This document shows, one piece after another, positions 11,563 through 22,719 of a DNA stretch of 64,000 nucleotides (position 1 is its first letter; every line of letters begins with the position of its first letter). The DNA is taken from contig WAID01000003.1 in NCBI GenBank assembly GCA_016584495.1, positions 6,156,501-6,220,500 of the forward strand, read 5' to 3'. This stretch comes from Celoporthe dispersa. Lineage: Eukaryota > Ascomycota > Sordariomycetes > Diaporthales > Cryphonectriaceae. The notes below the pieces were generated by a model. It was not told the origin of the DNA and searched no databases. It saw nothing but the letters and a program-made list of their open reading frames with translations. Made by a program: the position numbers and the translations under genes.

Positions 11563-12887
11563 AGCACATACCTTTACTACTAGTAGTTATGTAGATGCAC
11601 CCACCACACATGGTACGTATTTGGTAGTGTACATGGTAGGTGTAAGGGTCGGGGGCCAAAAATAGAACTGACCAAGCCGAGGGGCCAACTCGATTCAGTA
11701 ATCACGAGTGCCATAGTGCTAGAGCGTTGTCATAGTTGCTGCTGCTATAGCATGATGTGCTAGGCCTGGCGCTAAGTCTAAAAGCCCCCTCCCCACCCTC
11801 CTCCCCCCCAAAGCAGGCCTCGACCAGTTGTTGCTCTTGTTTGCAACAGGGGGGGTCCCAGGCTATCTGCCGACGACTTCCGCTATGGCGGCCCCGGTTC
11901 CAACTTCCAACTTCCCAGCTTCACCCGTCGACGACCTGCCCACCCTCTTGTGCATTCTTTTGCCCCTTTTGGCGGATAGCCCATGGCCACAGCCACCAGC
12001 ATCCATGCCTCTCTGCATACTCTGGTACAGACATTGTATGCCTTTCTCGTCTTTCTGCATTCCGTATTCTGCATTCTCGAAGCCTTCTAGTCGTCTATCT
12101 GCCGTGGCTGAGCGCTGATCCGTGGCTGCGCTCCCACCCTCCACCCCGTGAAACAAGCTGTCTCGTGACAGAGCTTTCGAGCTGCCGTGGCTTGCTGCCC
12201 AAGACCTGAGCTCACGGCGCAGCCTTAGACCTGGCCACCCTACTACACACGAGAGACGACCGATCGGGACGCGCAATACGTCCCCCATGCTCCCTCTCTC
12301 TCTCTCTCGACCCCTCCTGGATCCTCCGTCCAGCCCACAGCGCAGTCGTCTCCTGTCCTGTGGCCTCTGCTGCCACCTGGATTGATCAAGAGACCCCGTC
12401 TGTACCTGTCCCCTGGTCCTTCTGGCCGCCCCATCCCGGTGCAGCCTCCTTCGTCGTCCCGACAGTACCATGGAGCATCCTGCCTCACCAGCTCTTCCTG
12501 CTGCTCGTGCTCGTGCTCACGATTGGCCCCTGGGGCCGGCTCGGCCAAGATCACACGATGGATGCAGCTCTGGCCGGAAATCTCCAGACAGTGTCTGGTC
12601 CGGGTTTGGGTACTTGCTCAGCACTCGGACGCACGCCGGGGCTGGAACGTCTCGGGGGCTCGTCCTGAACAGGAAACCAGGGACCGATGTGCCGTGTTGC
12701 GACCTCGCCGGACGGGTTCGCCTGGGCTTTTGTGACTAGTCGCATCTCGAGATATCAGCCTCCTTCTGGTGCATGGGCCGTCAAGAGGACTTGCCTGCTA
12801 CGGTACCAACCTGCCTCGTCGTGCGATGCTCGCCCTTCCTGCCCCCTCCCCTCCCCCCTTTGGAGCTGGTTTTATTCGAATTTACAG

Positions 12888-12961
12888 CCAATCAGAATTC
12901 CCAGACGTCTCGTGGCCAAATTATTGCTGACCCTTTCTGTCTCGAGGCGTCCGGCCAATCA
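12888..12961 (+). promoter_or_regulatory. Paired CCAATCA boxes
   Basis: Two copies of CCAATCA in the same orientation at 12888-12894 and 12955-12961 match the core bound by the CCAAT-binding complex (Hap2/3/5, NF-Y). They lie 3.1 kb upstream of the nearest start codon on that strand, so they may mark a distal promoter with a long spliced leader, or be chance matches. Confidence 0.35.
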
Positions 12962-14415
12962 CAGCCCAGAAGCGCACTCTTCCCCTTCCACACCTCAGCG
13001 CCCCCTCTGGCGCTAACATGGATCGTCTCCTCGTGAGAAGGCATCGACAGGCTCACGTCCATCCCCGACACGGGCCTCTTCAACTCTCCCCGGACATCTT
13101 GGCTTCTCCATCTGTGAGACAGCCCAACCGTCCCGTCGCTGCTCAGGGGACTTTCTCCGACGCCCCTGGGGCCACCTCGGTGACCCAGCAGAGTGTTCTC
13201 GCCGCCGCGGCCGCGGCCGCGGTGACTCGATCCGATTCATGGTACTAAGCTTCTTCTTCTTCTTTTTCTTTTTGGCAATCAGATCTCTTACCCCGGACTG
13301 CGCCATCCTGATCGTCAGGGGAGCGGCCTGGCTCTCTACCTGACTATGAAGGACTGCCGTCTTGGGTCCAAACTGGGCCAATTTATCTGCTCCCTGCAAG
13401 GGGCCTGGTTGAGGCGGCAGTCCGGGTTAACTGGCCAGAATGTGACACGTCCTCACATCCCCGATAGCCTGGCTGTCAGTGTCTCTGGTAGCCACCTCGG
13501 TCAGGCTTGTGTGTAGGTGTAGGTGTGTGTGTGTGTGTGTTTCAGCTTGGCCCTGCACGAGGAGGAGACTGGACATGGCCTCTGGGAGGCTGGTGAGGCA
13601 CAGGTATGAATGATGCCACCGGCGTTTTCTGCCCGCAGGTGGGCTCTGGGCTGAACAGGCCGAGATGAGCCCTCGTGGAGATGAGGGCTGGGTCTCCCGG
13701 CTCGTCTGCCATGCCCAGAATGGTTCTCGGTATAGGCGTCAGGGCAGTAGCTCTCAAGGTCGACTAATGACCACCTCAACCTGTAATCTCACGATGGTGG
13801 GGCTGCCCAGGCTATCGGCTGCTGCCCGCGGGCCTTTTTTTTTTCTTTCTTTCCTCCTTCAGTTTTTTCCCTTTTCCTTTTTTTTAATGATGGCCCACAC
13901 CAACCTGCATAAGCGCAGTTCACGCAGCTTCCCGTCGGATCATTTCGATGTGTCTTGCTCGAACTGACATTAGTGTAGGAATGGCAGAGGGTATAGTTTT
14001 GTCCCGAATGGGTCTGCAGTGAGCCCATCAGGCCTGGATACGGCCAACCTCCCCCCACTCTGATGAAGCCCTGAGGGCGATTCGTTTCGCAACTACCGGG
14101 GCCCCGTGACATGACAAGGAATTTATCCCCTCTTGTGTGTGCACGCTGTCCTCTCCAAGACCGATAGGCACCGTGTGGTCTGGCGAGAGCGTAGCCTTGG
14201 CGGCGTACCGAACCGCGAACCTTCCACATAGGAGTAACGGCTGTGCCACAGAGAAATGCCCCGTCAAGCAGGGGCACGCCCACCCAGCTCACCCGACAGG
14301 AGGATGACGTTTTGTCGATCCCAAGAGAAGGAGAAGACAAGAGGATCAATCAAGGCACACGATAACGTGCCACCTCTCGGTCCCGGAAGGCCATCTGCCA
14401 TGGTACCCCATGAAC

Positions 14416-14430
14416 AGAGAGAGAGAGAGA

Positions 14431-14463
<33 letters not shown>
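14416..14463. repeat. Compound AG/AC microsatellite
   Basis: An AG run passes directly into (AC)16. Confidence 0.95.
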
Positions 14464-14465
<2 letters not shown>

Positions 14466-15939
14466 CCCTACTGATGTTGGAAAGCTGGAAGACCAAATCG
14501 GGCCGTATAAGCAGCAGGGTTCAGGGTGGCACCAGAAGCGCCGCAGAAGGTTCATGTCGTGCTGTGGCCCTCTGCCGGCACCCTCCCACCTCACCTGGGT
14601 CACATCTCGGCTCTGTCTGCTGGGGGCGCTCGGCCAGAGAGACTGCAATCCTGCTCGAGACCTCTTACACATGCTACGTTGTAGCGTGCCTCCCTCCTCT
14701 TTCATCGACACCGAGCTTGACATCTAAGGCAGCAGGGCCTCCCTGTCCGACATGGATGTCCGTTACGGAAGAGATCTGTTCGGGCCCACCAGCGCCACCC
14801 TACCCTGCAACTCCCGCTGAGTCCTGTACCAGAGAGCAGCCAGGGCCGCTGGAGGTACCGGTACTCCGCCCGAGGGGGGGCGCTGCACCCGCTAACAGCT
14901 TTCAGCTGCGGCCTGGAGGGACCCTGCCACTCTTACGCCTGCCCAGGGAGTCCGGACCTGTCGCTGCAGGTCTTGCCTCTGCACAGCCCGCCATGTCGCG
15001 GTACTGTACGAAGTACGGCCTGCCTCGGTGTCGTCGGTCGCCTAATCTAGCCTGTCTTTTCTTCTCTCCTCTCTCTCTCTCTCTATCCCCCCTGCTCCCC
15101 TGGGACTTGGACCTGGGCTAGGACTTCCCGTGAGTGCCGCCGCCCTCTCTCGTCACTCCTCGTCTTATAGTACCATAGTACGTCTCCCCCTGTCCCCACG
15201 GAATGGGCATAAACCACGCTTTTTAGTCGGGTATGCTCCGCAGCTGATCAGAGGAGAAGAGGAAGGAAAAGGAAGAAAAAAAAACCAAAACCTGGTCAGC
15301 CGGGGCAAGTGACAACCGGCAGACCTGGCACCACCCTGTAGGTATTGTGTACTGTGCGCCGGCGGGCTGGAAAGCCTCGCCCTGCTCCCCATCGCGACCT
15401 TGACCGTCATCGTTGTCCCTCAGAGGCAGCCCCGATGGACAAGGACACGGCCTGCACTAAGCAGCACGACCGAGAAGGGGGGGGACGAATCCTTGTGCTC
15501 CGTAAGAGGTACTCCATCGACGGGCAGGGCGACTTGCATGCCGGGCGATGGCGACGTAGCGTCACCCCATACTTCGTACTGGCACTGCATGCCCTAACCA
15601 TAATGCTTCTCTGGGCTCCACTTGGCTGCATGCTGGCACTACCACTATGGATACAGTACTCTTTTTCCCATGTTACTCAGGCCTCTCGAGCAGGCAGCGG
15701 GCGCAGTATAACACCCCACCACCTTTTCTCGACGCTCTCTGCGAATTTTTTCCCCCTCCCACCCTCCCTCCTTCCCTCTCTTCCCTCCCCTCCTCACGAG
15801 TATCTCGTCCGTCATTCTCTTCCTCTTATTTTACGGTTGCCGGCGTGCAAGCTAATTATTCCCCCTGTCTCGGGACCACCCAGCTCCGTCATCTTTTATT
15901 TCTTCTTATCCTGTTTCCCATCTCACCTCTGACGCTTTG

Positions 15940-16080
15940 AAAACCCCCTCCCTCTCCCGCCCCAGGACCCCCCCTCCTTCTACCCTTACCCGCCCTGCTC
16001 TCTCTCTCCTCTCTCTCTCCTCTCTCTCTCTCTCCTGCTCACCCGGCTCTCACTCTCGCCTGTTACCCCGCCACTCCTAG
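15940..16080 (+). promoter_or_regulatory. CT-rich core-promoter/leader tract
   Basis: An almost pure C/T stretch with long CTCTCT runs ends about 25 bases before the ATG at 16106. CT-rich blocks close to the start are common around transcription start sites of filamentous ascomycete genes, so this supports 16106 as the true start. Confidence 0.55.
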
Positions 16081-16105
16081 TCAGTTCTCCTTCACCACAG
16101 CAGAC

Positions 16106-17146
16106 ATGCCTCCACAACTGCTACCCGCCTCGGCGGCAGCCTTTGCTCCCAGGGCGTCCTCCGTCAACGTCGTGCTCGGGTCCGGCAAGCCGGAGCAGTG
16201 GCTCACGCAGACGCTCAAGAGGGTCAACCGAGTCAAGCGACCTCTGAACAGCGTCATGCAGCACCAGAGATGCCTGACCGAGCTCCTGTCCAACGAGAAC
16301 GCCATCTGGACCCTGACATCGCTCATGCTGCCCAAGGCCCCGCAGGCTGACCTCCGGGAAGACGACAACCCGCTGGTGGAGGCCATCTTCAACTACCAGC
16401 TCATCCACATCGAGGCGTACGTGGTCCACGTGGACATGGTCCTGCGCAACGAGGTCGGGTTCAAGCTCAGCAAGGACACCATCGAGGCCCTGATCGAGCA
16501 CCACAAGGATGTCCACTGCGCCGACGCCAAGGCCAACACCCACGACTGGACCGAGAAGGAGCAGCAGGCCAAGAAGCTGCACGAGGACTTTGTCCAGGCC
16601 GTCAACAAGTTTGTGTACCGCACGCACGTCAGCGCGCTGGAGGGGCTCGAGGAGGAGGGCGCCGGCGAGCTGCTGAACGGCAAGAGCGACGAGGTCAAGA
16701 CACAGCTGCTGGGCCTCCTGAAGCCCCTGCTGCCCCCTCCCCCGCGCGCCGTCGAGGTCATCCGCCAGCAGCCCCCGCTGCTCCCGTCGTCACCGGTCGG
16801 CGCAACCCTCTGGTCCCAGCCCACAACACCGTCGAGCGTCCCCGCCCCCGTCGAGGCCTGGAGGATCCTGCCCTCCAGCCCGAGTGTCGTCTCGACCTCG
16901 GCCGAGAACATGCCCATCTGGGCAAACCTCGGCCTGAGCGAGGCCCAGGTGTCCCCTCCCACGCCGACATACAGCCAGCCTTTCTCCACCGCCGGCTTCT
17001 TCTACAGCTCGCCCGTCGTGACGACCCCGATCCCGTCCATACCTCCCCTGCCCCTCCCCAGCATGTTGACCCAGCAGTGCGGTGTCTCCATGTATGGCGG
17101 GTTCGGGTGGGACCATCGGTACCAGGAGTTTACGCCTACCATGTGA
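16106..17146 (+). CDS. Unrecognised 346-residue protein, single exon
   Basis: I do not recognise the family. The N-terminal two thirds (about 20-210) looks like a folded, mainly helical globular region with many charged residues and well-spaced hydrophobics (for example FNYQLIHIEAYVVHVDM), and strong codon bias towards G/C-ending codons supports real coding. The C-terminal third (about 225-330) is Pro/Ser/Thr-rich and probably disordered, with a poly-Pro stretch (LLPPPPRAVEV) and the tail GFGWDHRYQEF. No DNA-binding, catalytic, membrane or signal-peptide features are visible. The start is supported by a CT-rich tract immediately upstream. It stands alone between 8.3 kb and 5.6 kb of non-coding DNA, unlike every other gene here, which suggests complex regulation; a developmental or conidiation role would be a guess. 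Confidence 0.75.
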   Translation: MPPQLLPASAAAFAPRASSVNVVLGSGKPEQWLTQTLKRVNRVKRPLNSVMQHQRCLTELLSNENAIWTLTSLMLPKAPQADLREDDNPLVEAIFNYQLIHIEAYVVHVDMVLRNEVGFKLSKDTIEALIEHHKDVHCADAKANTHDWTEKEQQAKKLHEDFVQAVNKFVYRTHVSALEGLEEEGAGELLNGKSDEVKTQLLGLLKPLLPPPPRAVEVIRQQPPLLPSSPVGATLWSQPTTPSSVPAPVEAWRILPSSPSVVSTSAENMPIWANLGLSEAQVSPPTPTYSQPFSTAGFFYSSPVVTTPIPSIPPLPLPSMLTQQCGVSMYGGFGWDHRYQEFTPTM

Positions 17147-20100
17147 CAACCACCAAGCGCCACCGGAGACAGCTACCCTACGGCCACGTCTTCGCAGTAA
17201 TCATCTCCTTTACGTCACACTCCTCAGGCTATCATTATCTGACGAGGAGGTTAAGAGACTAGAGAGACACCTCACACATTTCCATGTCAGGGCACATCGG
17301 CATATTTTGCATACCAAGGCGCGGGTCTGCGGTACATATTCATCACGGGTTCACGGGAGGGGTTTTCTTCTTCTCAAGTCTACGAAGCGAGCGAGCGTCT
17401 GATTTCAAACGGGTTTCTTATCTCTTTTTTTTTACTTCTTCTTTTTTTCCTCGGGCTTAGGATAACTCCCACCAACAACAATGCTACCGCCAGCTCGGTC
17501 AATGAGCTCCTCGACTTCGGGAGGCCGGGAATCACAGGCCCAGCCAGGAGCTGCAGCAGTGGCAGCAGAGGACGTCTCGCACGAGCTCGTCCCTGGCCAC
17601 GCAGTGCTGTCATTGTTTGGGGCTGTCGGACCTCGACACTTTTCTATTCACTGGGACAGCCTCCCTTATCTCTCACCCTCATTCAGGCTGGATCCAGTTC
17701 GGGCGGTCTTTTTGTTTTGGTTATTGCATCTTCGGGGCGGTCGAGGCAGAAACTATCGGAAATTTGGGTGGCTATCTTGGATTTTTGTTTTTGTTTTTTT
17801 TCCTTTTTCCTCTCAATTTCCTTTGCGTCTTACATCAAGAGGAACACGCAGCAATGCACTATGGCCCGGCATCAGGACCGGCATCGAGAAGAACTGGGGG
17901 GTTTCAGGTTTCCGCTCTATCTCTTCTCTGTTCGACTTCACTTCTCTTGGGCGCTATGAAGTGGCTTTCTAGATGATACCCCCATCTGCGACGTGGTGGC
18001 CTGTCACCACTCGCAGTCGCTTCGAGGTGGACACTCCCACTACCCTGGGCTTGGTTTTTTCTTTCTTTCCCCCACCCCTTTATCTCCCGCGGATGATTCG
18101 ACGACCCTGATGAAGATCTTCTACTGCATAATGAGAGCTCTGGGCGACGACTCTTTCCTGAACGACGATGATCCTCTCGGCTAGATGCTGAGACTTGATA
18201 CGACTCTTCGACACGAAACAGCCGGGGCTGGAGTTTCTTAATGCGGGCGGGATATCCGACAGCGGCAGCTCGAAGCGGAACTGGACTTCTGCGAGACCTG
18301 AGAGCGCACATCAAGGCCGAGGACGACATCATACCGAGCCGACGACGGACACCAGCATGTGAAGTGTGCGGGGGCCCAGAGGCAACGACACTGGTTGTCA
18401 ACAAGCGGAGGAAAAAACCAAGACCTGCTCTCCACTCGCCCGGAGGCAGGACGGGGCTCGAAGCGGGAGGCGGATCAACACAAGAGCTGGGCATCAACAG
18501 AAGGTCTCTCTTGTTCTGCAGGACAGTCTCAAGAAAAGAACCCCAAGGATGCAGAGCCCTTCTCGCCACCGCCGAGTACACCTATACCCAGGATGAAGGA
18601 TCTCACGGCAGTCCCACGGTCACAGGCGCAAGGGTGAGTGTGCTGGGTGTGGGTGTTGACGGCAGAGGACGACCAAGAGGGGGTGAAAAAAACAACCACC
18701 AGACATTCCAGATTCCGCTAGCTCGGAAGGGATCTTTCTGGCTCTTGGTCCACCCTCAGCGGCGGTCAACACCGTCACATGCAGACGCTCACCCGGGACA
18801 AGTCGATGGCCGGACCGGGGGGAATTTGCCCACACAAGTGGATGTTGGACTGGGTACGAGCTGGAAAGGCGGGAAACAGAAAGAAAAAAACAGAAATTGT
18901 AGCTCATCTCACTGCCTGTTCTCTGGGGGGCCACTTTCTTGCACGCAGAGGCGTCTCTCGGTAAAGAGTTGAGTGTTAAAGTCCTCCTCATTGCCGGGGG
19001 CCCTCCTAAGCCGGCGAGGTGGCCCAGGGAAGAACAAAGCTTCACGGATGCGACGTTGCATGAGGAGAGGAACGGGTTTTTTTCTCCCACCCCCTGCAGC
19101 TAATGAGCGCGTCCGTGGAGCATGAGATGCTGGAACTTCTTCCATGGTTGTCTGGCAGTTCACGGCCCTGGTGGCAGACGCCTTACATCTATTTTTCCTT
19201 TTTTTTTATGTCGAGGCTGCCCTGTTCACTCAGGTGGTGGCTCTCGTGCTCCTTTGTCATCTTGTCTACTATCTACTCTTAAAAACAATTGAGCCAAAAA
19301 AAAAAAACATTATGAAAAAAGGGTACCTACATGCACACACGGCTTGTGAGACCACACACAAACTTGATCTGTGCCTAGAAGTTCCCTGGGGCTGGGTTCC
19401 GCGCTGATCTGTGTGGTCTGGTGCGAGGACTGGTCCGCGTGACTGATGATGACAGCCATGCAATGTCACCACCACCCTCACTTCTGCTACAATAACCATA
19501 GTACTGCTATAGGTGGGTTGGGCTACTTAGTGCCTTACGTGATAGCGCTGCTGGCTGACCGATACGGGTGGGCTCGAGGGCCACGCACGACTCTTGTAAC
19601 ACGGGGAGGGGGCGGCGGGCTTGATGGATGGATGCCCACACGGGGAACCGCTGGTTACATGGCATGCGCAGTGACCGATGCCCTGACAGTAGGTGGGATG
19701 GATGGTCTTTGGTCTCTGGCGACCATGAATTGCGCCGAGGTGTAGCAGGCCTGACCTCTCTTCGTTCTTCTTCCTCTGTCTGTAACAAGGTTTCCCTACG
19801 GCTGTATTGAGGCCGAGAGTATTTTTTCTCGATCGGGCATCACGGCTCTTGTAGCAGCAGCACCCCGACTGTGTTCCCGTGTCTGGATCCTGCTCATCCT
19901 CCGGGGTCCTTGTCTTCTCTCTAGCTGTCAGCCAGGGGGTGGTGTTCCCTCGGGACTTCTCAACGTTGAAAAGATCCCGGTCCACCCTCTTTTCTCAGCC
20001 ATCCTGGGGAGGGGCCGTTTTTTCCTGTCACATGCTCGATTTCCTCAGGAGGATGTGAGGAGGGGCGCAAAAAAGAAGAGGTAGGAAAGAGGGGGGAAAA

Positions 20101-22719
20101 GAAGGAGAAAAAAAGGCCGCCCCAACAAGTTAGGGTGTTAAGACTCATGAAGCAGCTTGGGTTGTCTCTCCGACAAGCCATTCAAAGCCCAAAAGAGCCG
20201 ACCGAGTTACTGCCGTCGCATCCAGAAGAGAAACGCCGCTGATCGCGACAACGACATGGGTTTGTTCGCCAGCCGACCGCTGCAGCCAGCTGACAATTAC
20301 TCTCCTCCTTTCCTTTCTGCCTTCTAGAAGCCCGCTCAAATCTTGGGCATCCCTTGTGCCACTCGACCTGTCCGCTGCTGAAACAGGGCGTCGGGCCATT
20401 GCGAATTCCCTCCTCGTGGTCTTCACCCGCAGATGATGCTGTGCCACCATATGCGGTTCTGAAAAGGGCAGTCGACGCCGTTGGAGGGTGCGAGGGAGGA
20501 GAGAGGGTGGGGAGGGAGAGGTACAGTTGGGGGGGGGGGAACCACAGTAGATCTTTTTCGACAAAGGTGCTCTCGGAACTCGACCAGTCGGGTGCGATCT
20601 GATACCCCTTCCCCCCTCCCAGAAGCGTTTATGGTGGTCGATCCACCACCAGCACCACTACGCCTCGGGACTCGATCGGTCTGGGGTTTCGCTCCGGTTC
20701 CCTGGTCGGGTGACAATTCTTTGTTTGCTGGGTCTTCTTCGGGCTGAGTATGACATGGGCATGGGTTAGAAAGTTTAATTCTGACGCTCGTCGCGATATT
20801 CCGTTGATGCTGACTGCAGGACAGCCAACGAGACAAGTTTAGGCCTGCCCATCTGTGTAGCAGACAACATTAGCTCGCCGGACCTGCAGGTTGCAGGATG
20901 AGAATATCACGAAGAACGACAAGATGGGGGAGGGAGGGTACAGTCAGAAAACCACGGACAAGGACGAAACTCTGATGGCCACAGCAGCATCTCACACACA
21001 CACATACACACATACACACACACTCACTCACTCACATACACAAGAGGGGCGCCGAACACAGCCCCCCCACCCCGCGGTGAACCCCGGTCGCCCCGGAAGC
21101 CGCATGCCGCCCTCATTCCCATTCTGCCGGGTCGCAGCCAGACAAGCTTTCCCTGTGAGCTTCCTCTTTGGACAGAGAGGTGAGGCATAATACCCGGTGG
21201 CTGAAAGTCGCGGCCTGATGGCTGCGTGTCAGATGCAGGACTATGGGCTTGGCCGACCGAGGAGATCTGCGGTACTGTGGACGCGCAAGTCTTGTTGGCT
21301 CATTGAGAGAGAGAGAGAGAGAGAGAGAGGATGGATTCCCTCTTTTGCCTGTGAGAAGATGGTGGTTTGCTGACCTCCTAGCAGCCAGTATGATCTTATG
21401 TGTCAGCGCTCAACAAAGGTTATTCTGGGACCCGAGGGAGACGAAGTGACGATCAAGACCCTGATCCCTATCTCTCTGTCCGTAGAGAAAAGACCTTTAC
21501 AGCGCTAGGTCTTCACCGACCACATCTAGCACCTGGAGTTCGTACCGGTACCTCTGACACCGAGAAGCCCGGAAAGGCACGCAATGCCTAGCGCAGGAAC
21601 CTTGAATTCTTCGAGCTATCATGAACGTCAGAGAGCCATCTTGTGAGGGACGACGAGACCATGGCCGCAGCCTCGCTGTGCTATAGTCAAGCAATAGCTG
21701 TCTCGAGGACCAACCTGTGCCCGCCACCTTCGAGTCTGACCGTCAGGTCGGAAGGGCACTGGCATCTTGGGGCTTCTCCAGGCCTGCTCCTATGGTTAGC
21801 GAATTTCGCCAGCCCCTGTGTAGACCTGACTGGGCGGAGGCCCAGGCTGGCCGGCTATTCGAATGCTCTGCAGGGCGCCTCTGATCGGAGGGAAATGAGT
21901 GTATTGTCATGTCGGTGGTCTATGTTTAGGGGAGGAGGTGTGCCAGCTCTGGTGTGATCTGGGAGTTGGATCACGTCAATCTGAGGAGACTTTCGATCTC
22001 GGCTCTGCACTTTCTGTGAATCTGAAGTTCTGGAGGGTCTTCTGCGTCTCAAGTAGGAGCGCAGTCCCGCGCAGTCCCGCTCCAGCCCTGGTGATTTTCT
22101 TCGACACCGCCGGATACTTGAAGGTGTCTCGCTGCATCCATCGTCCGTCATCCGCTGTTCACGTTGGTTCGATGCCAAGCTTCGAGTGGTAGATTAGAGT
22201 CCCATTTGACTGCCATTTGACTGCCATTAATACTATCTGTGTGTTTGACTGAAAAAGAAGGTTGTGGGGGGAAGAGAGGGGGGGGGGGAAGAGCAGGGTC
22301 GACCCGCCGAACGGGACTTCCCACTGACGACGTTTGTTTCTGAAACGAGATTGACCAGGACAGGGGTTGCAATCAGGATGCCTAGGTGACGTCAGTCCTA
22401 TCTCGTCTTAACTACTCTCTTCATTACATGTTCAAGACGACGACGACGCTGATTGCTTCCTACGAGATCAGGTTTTCCTACCATTGCTGCTCATGTTGCA
22501 GAAATAGTCGTCGGTGTTTCCTGAATGATGGCCAGCGTTCCTAACTACTACCAAGATTCACTCAATCTTGGCTCTTCTTGAATCTAGTCATTTTGCTTCC
22601 AAATCGATCTGCGAAATAGCAACAACCGTTCCTCAGACTCATCCTTGTACAGATAGAAACGATTCGAACCAGACGGTTCCCAAGGAAGAGGTCTTCAACA
22701 GGCTCACCAAGCATCAATT
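17147..22719. other. 5.6-kb non-coding stretch between the lone gene and the DUF3074 gene
   Basis: Several open frames exist (the longest, 243 codons, at 18241-18972), but their translations are rich in Arg/Ser/Gly/Pro, lack hydrophobic patterning and look like chance frames in GC-rich DNA. T-rich patches lie at 17425-17450 and 17780-17815, a GA microsatellite at 21305-21329 and a CA-rich stretch at about 20992-21042. No transposon, tRNA or known regulatory RNA was recognised. The last few hundred bases are presumably the DUF3074 gene promoter. Confidence 0.5.
21305..21329. repeat. GA microsatellite
   Basis: Perfect GA repeat of about 12 units in non-coding DNA. Confidence 0.95.

Larger units (their letters stand above)
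7830..16105. other. 8.3-kb non-coding stretch upstream of the lone gene at 16106
   Basis: No open frame here has conserved-looking protein sequence. The part next to 7829 is the promoter of the Sip3-like gene. Farther on there are microsatellites (10556-10589, 11127-11156, 14416-14463), many pyrimidine tracts, a cluster of GTAC/TACTGTA words (10292-10325, 11422-11432, 11513-11562, 15001-15015), two CCAATCA boxes (12888 and 12955) and a strong CT tract just before the next gene (15940-16080). No transposon ends, target-site duplications or tRNA cloverleaf were recognised. Such long upstream regions in compact fungal genomes usually belong to developmentally controlled genes; that reading is inference. 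Confidence 0.55.

Noticed and set aside
14150..14260. Possible tRNA on the minus strand (GGTTCGCGGTTCG stretch)
   Set aside because: No pairing acceptor stem, anticodon loop or A-box could be built around it.
18241..18972. 243-codon open frame on the plus strand in the gene desert
   Set aside because: Translation is Arg/Gly/Ser/Pro-rich without hydrophobic patterning or any known motif, typical of chance frames in GC-rich DNA.
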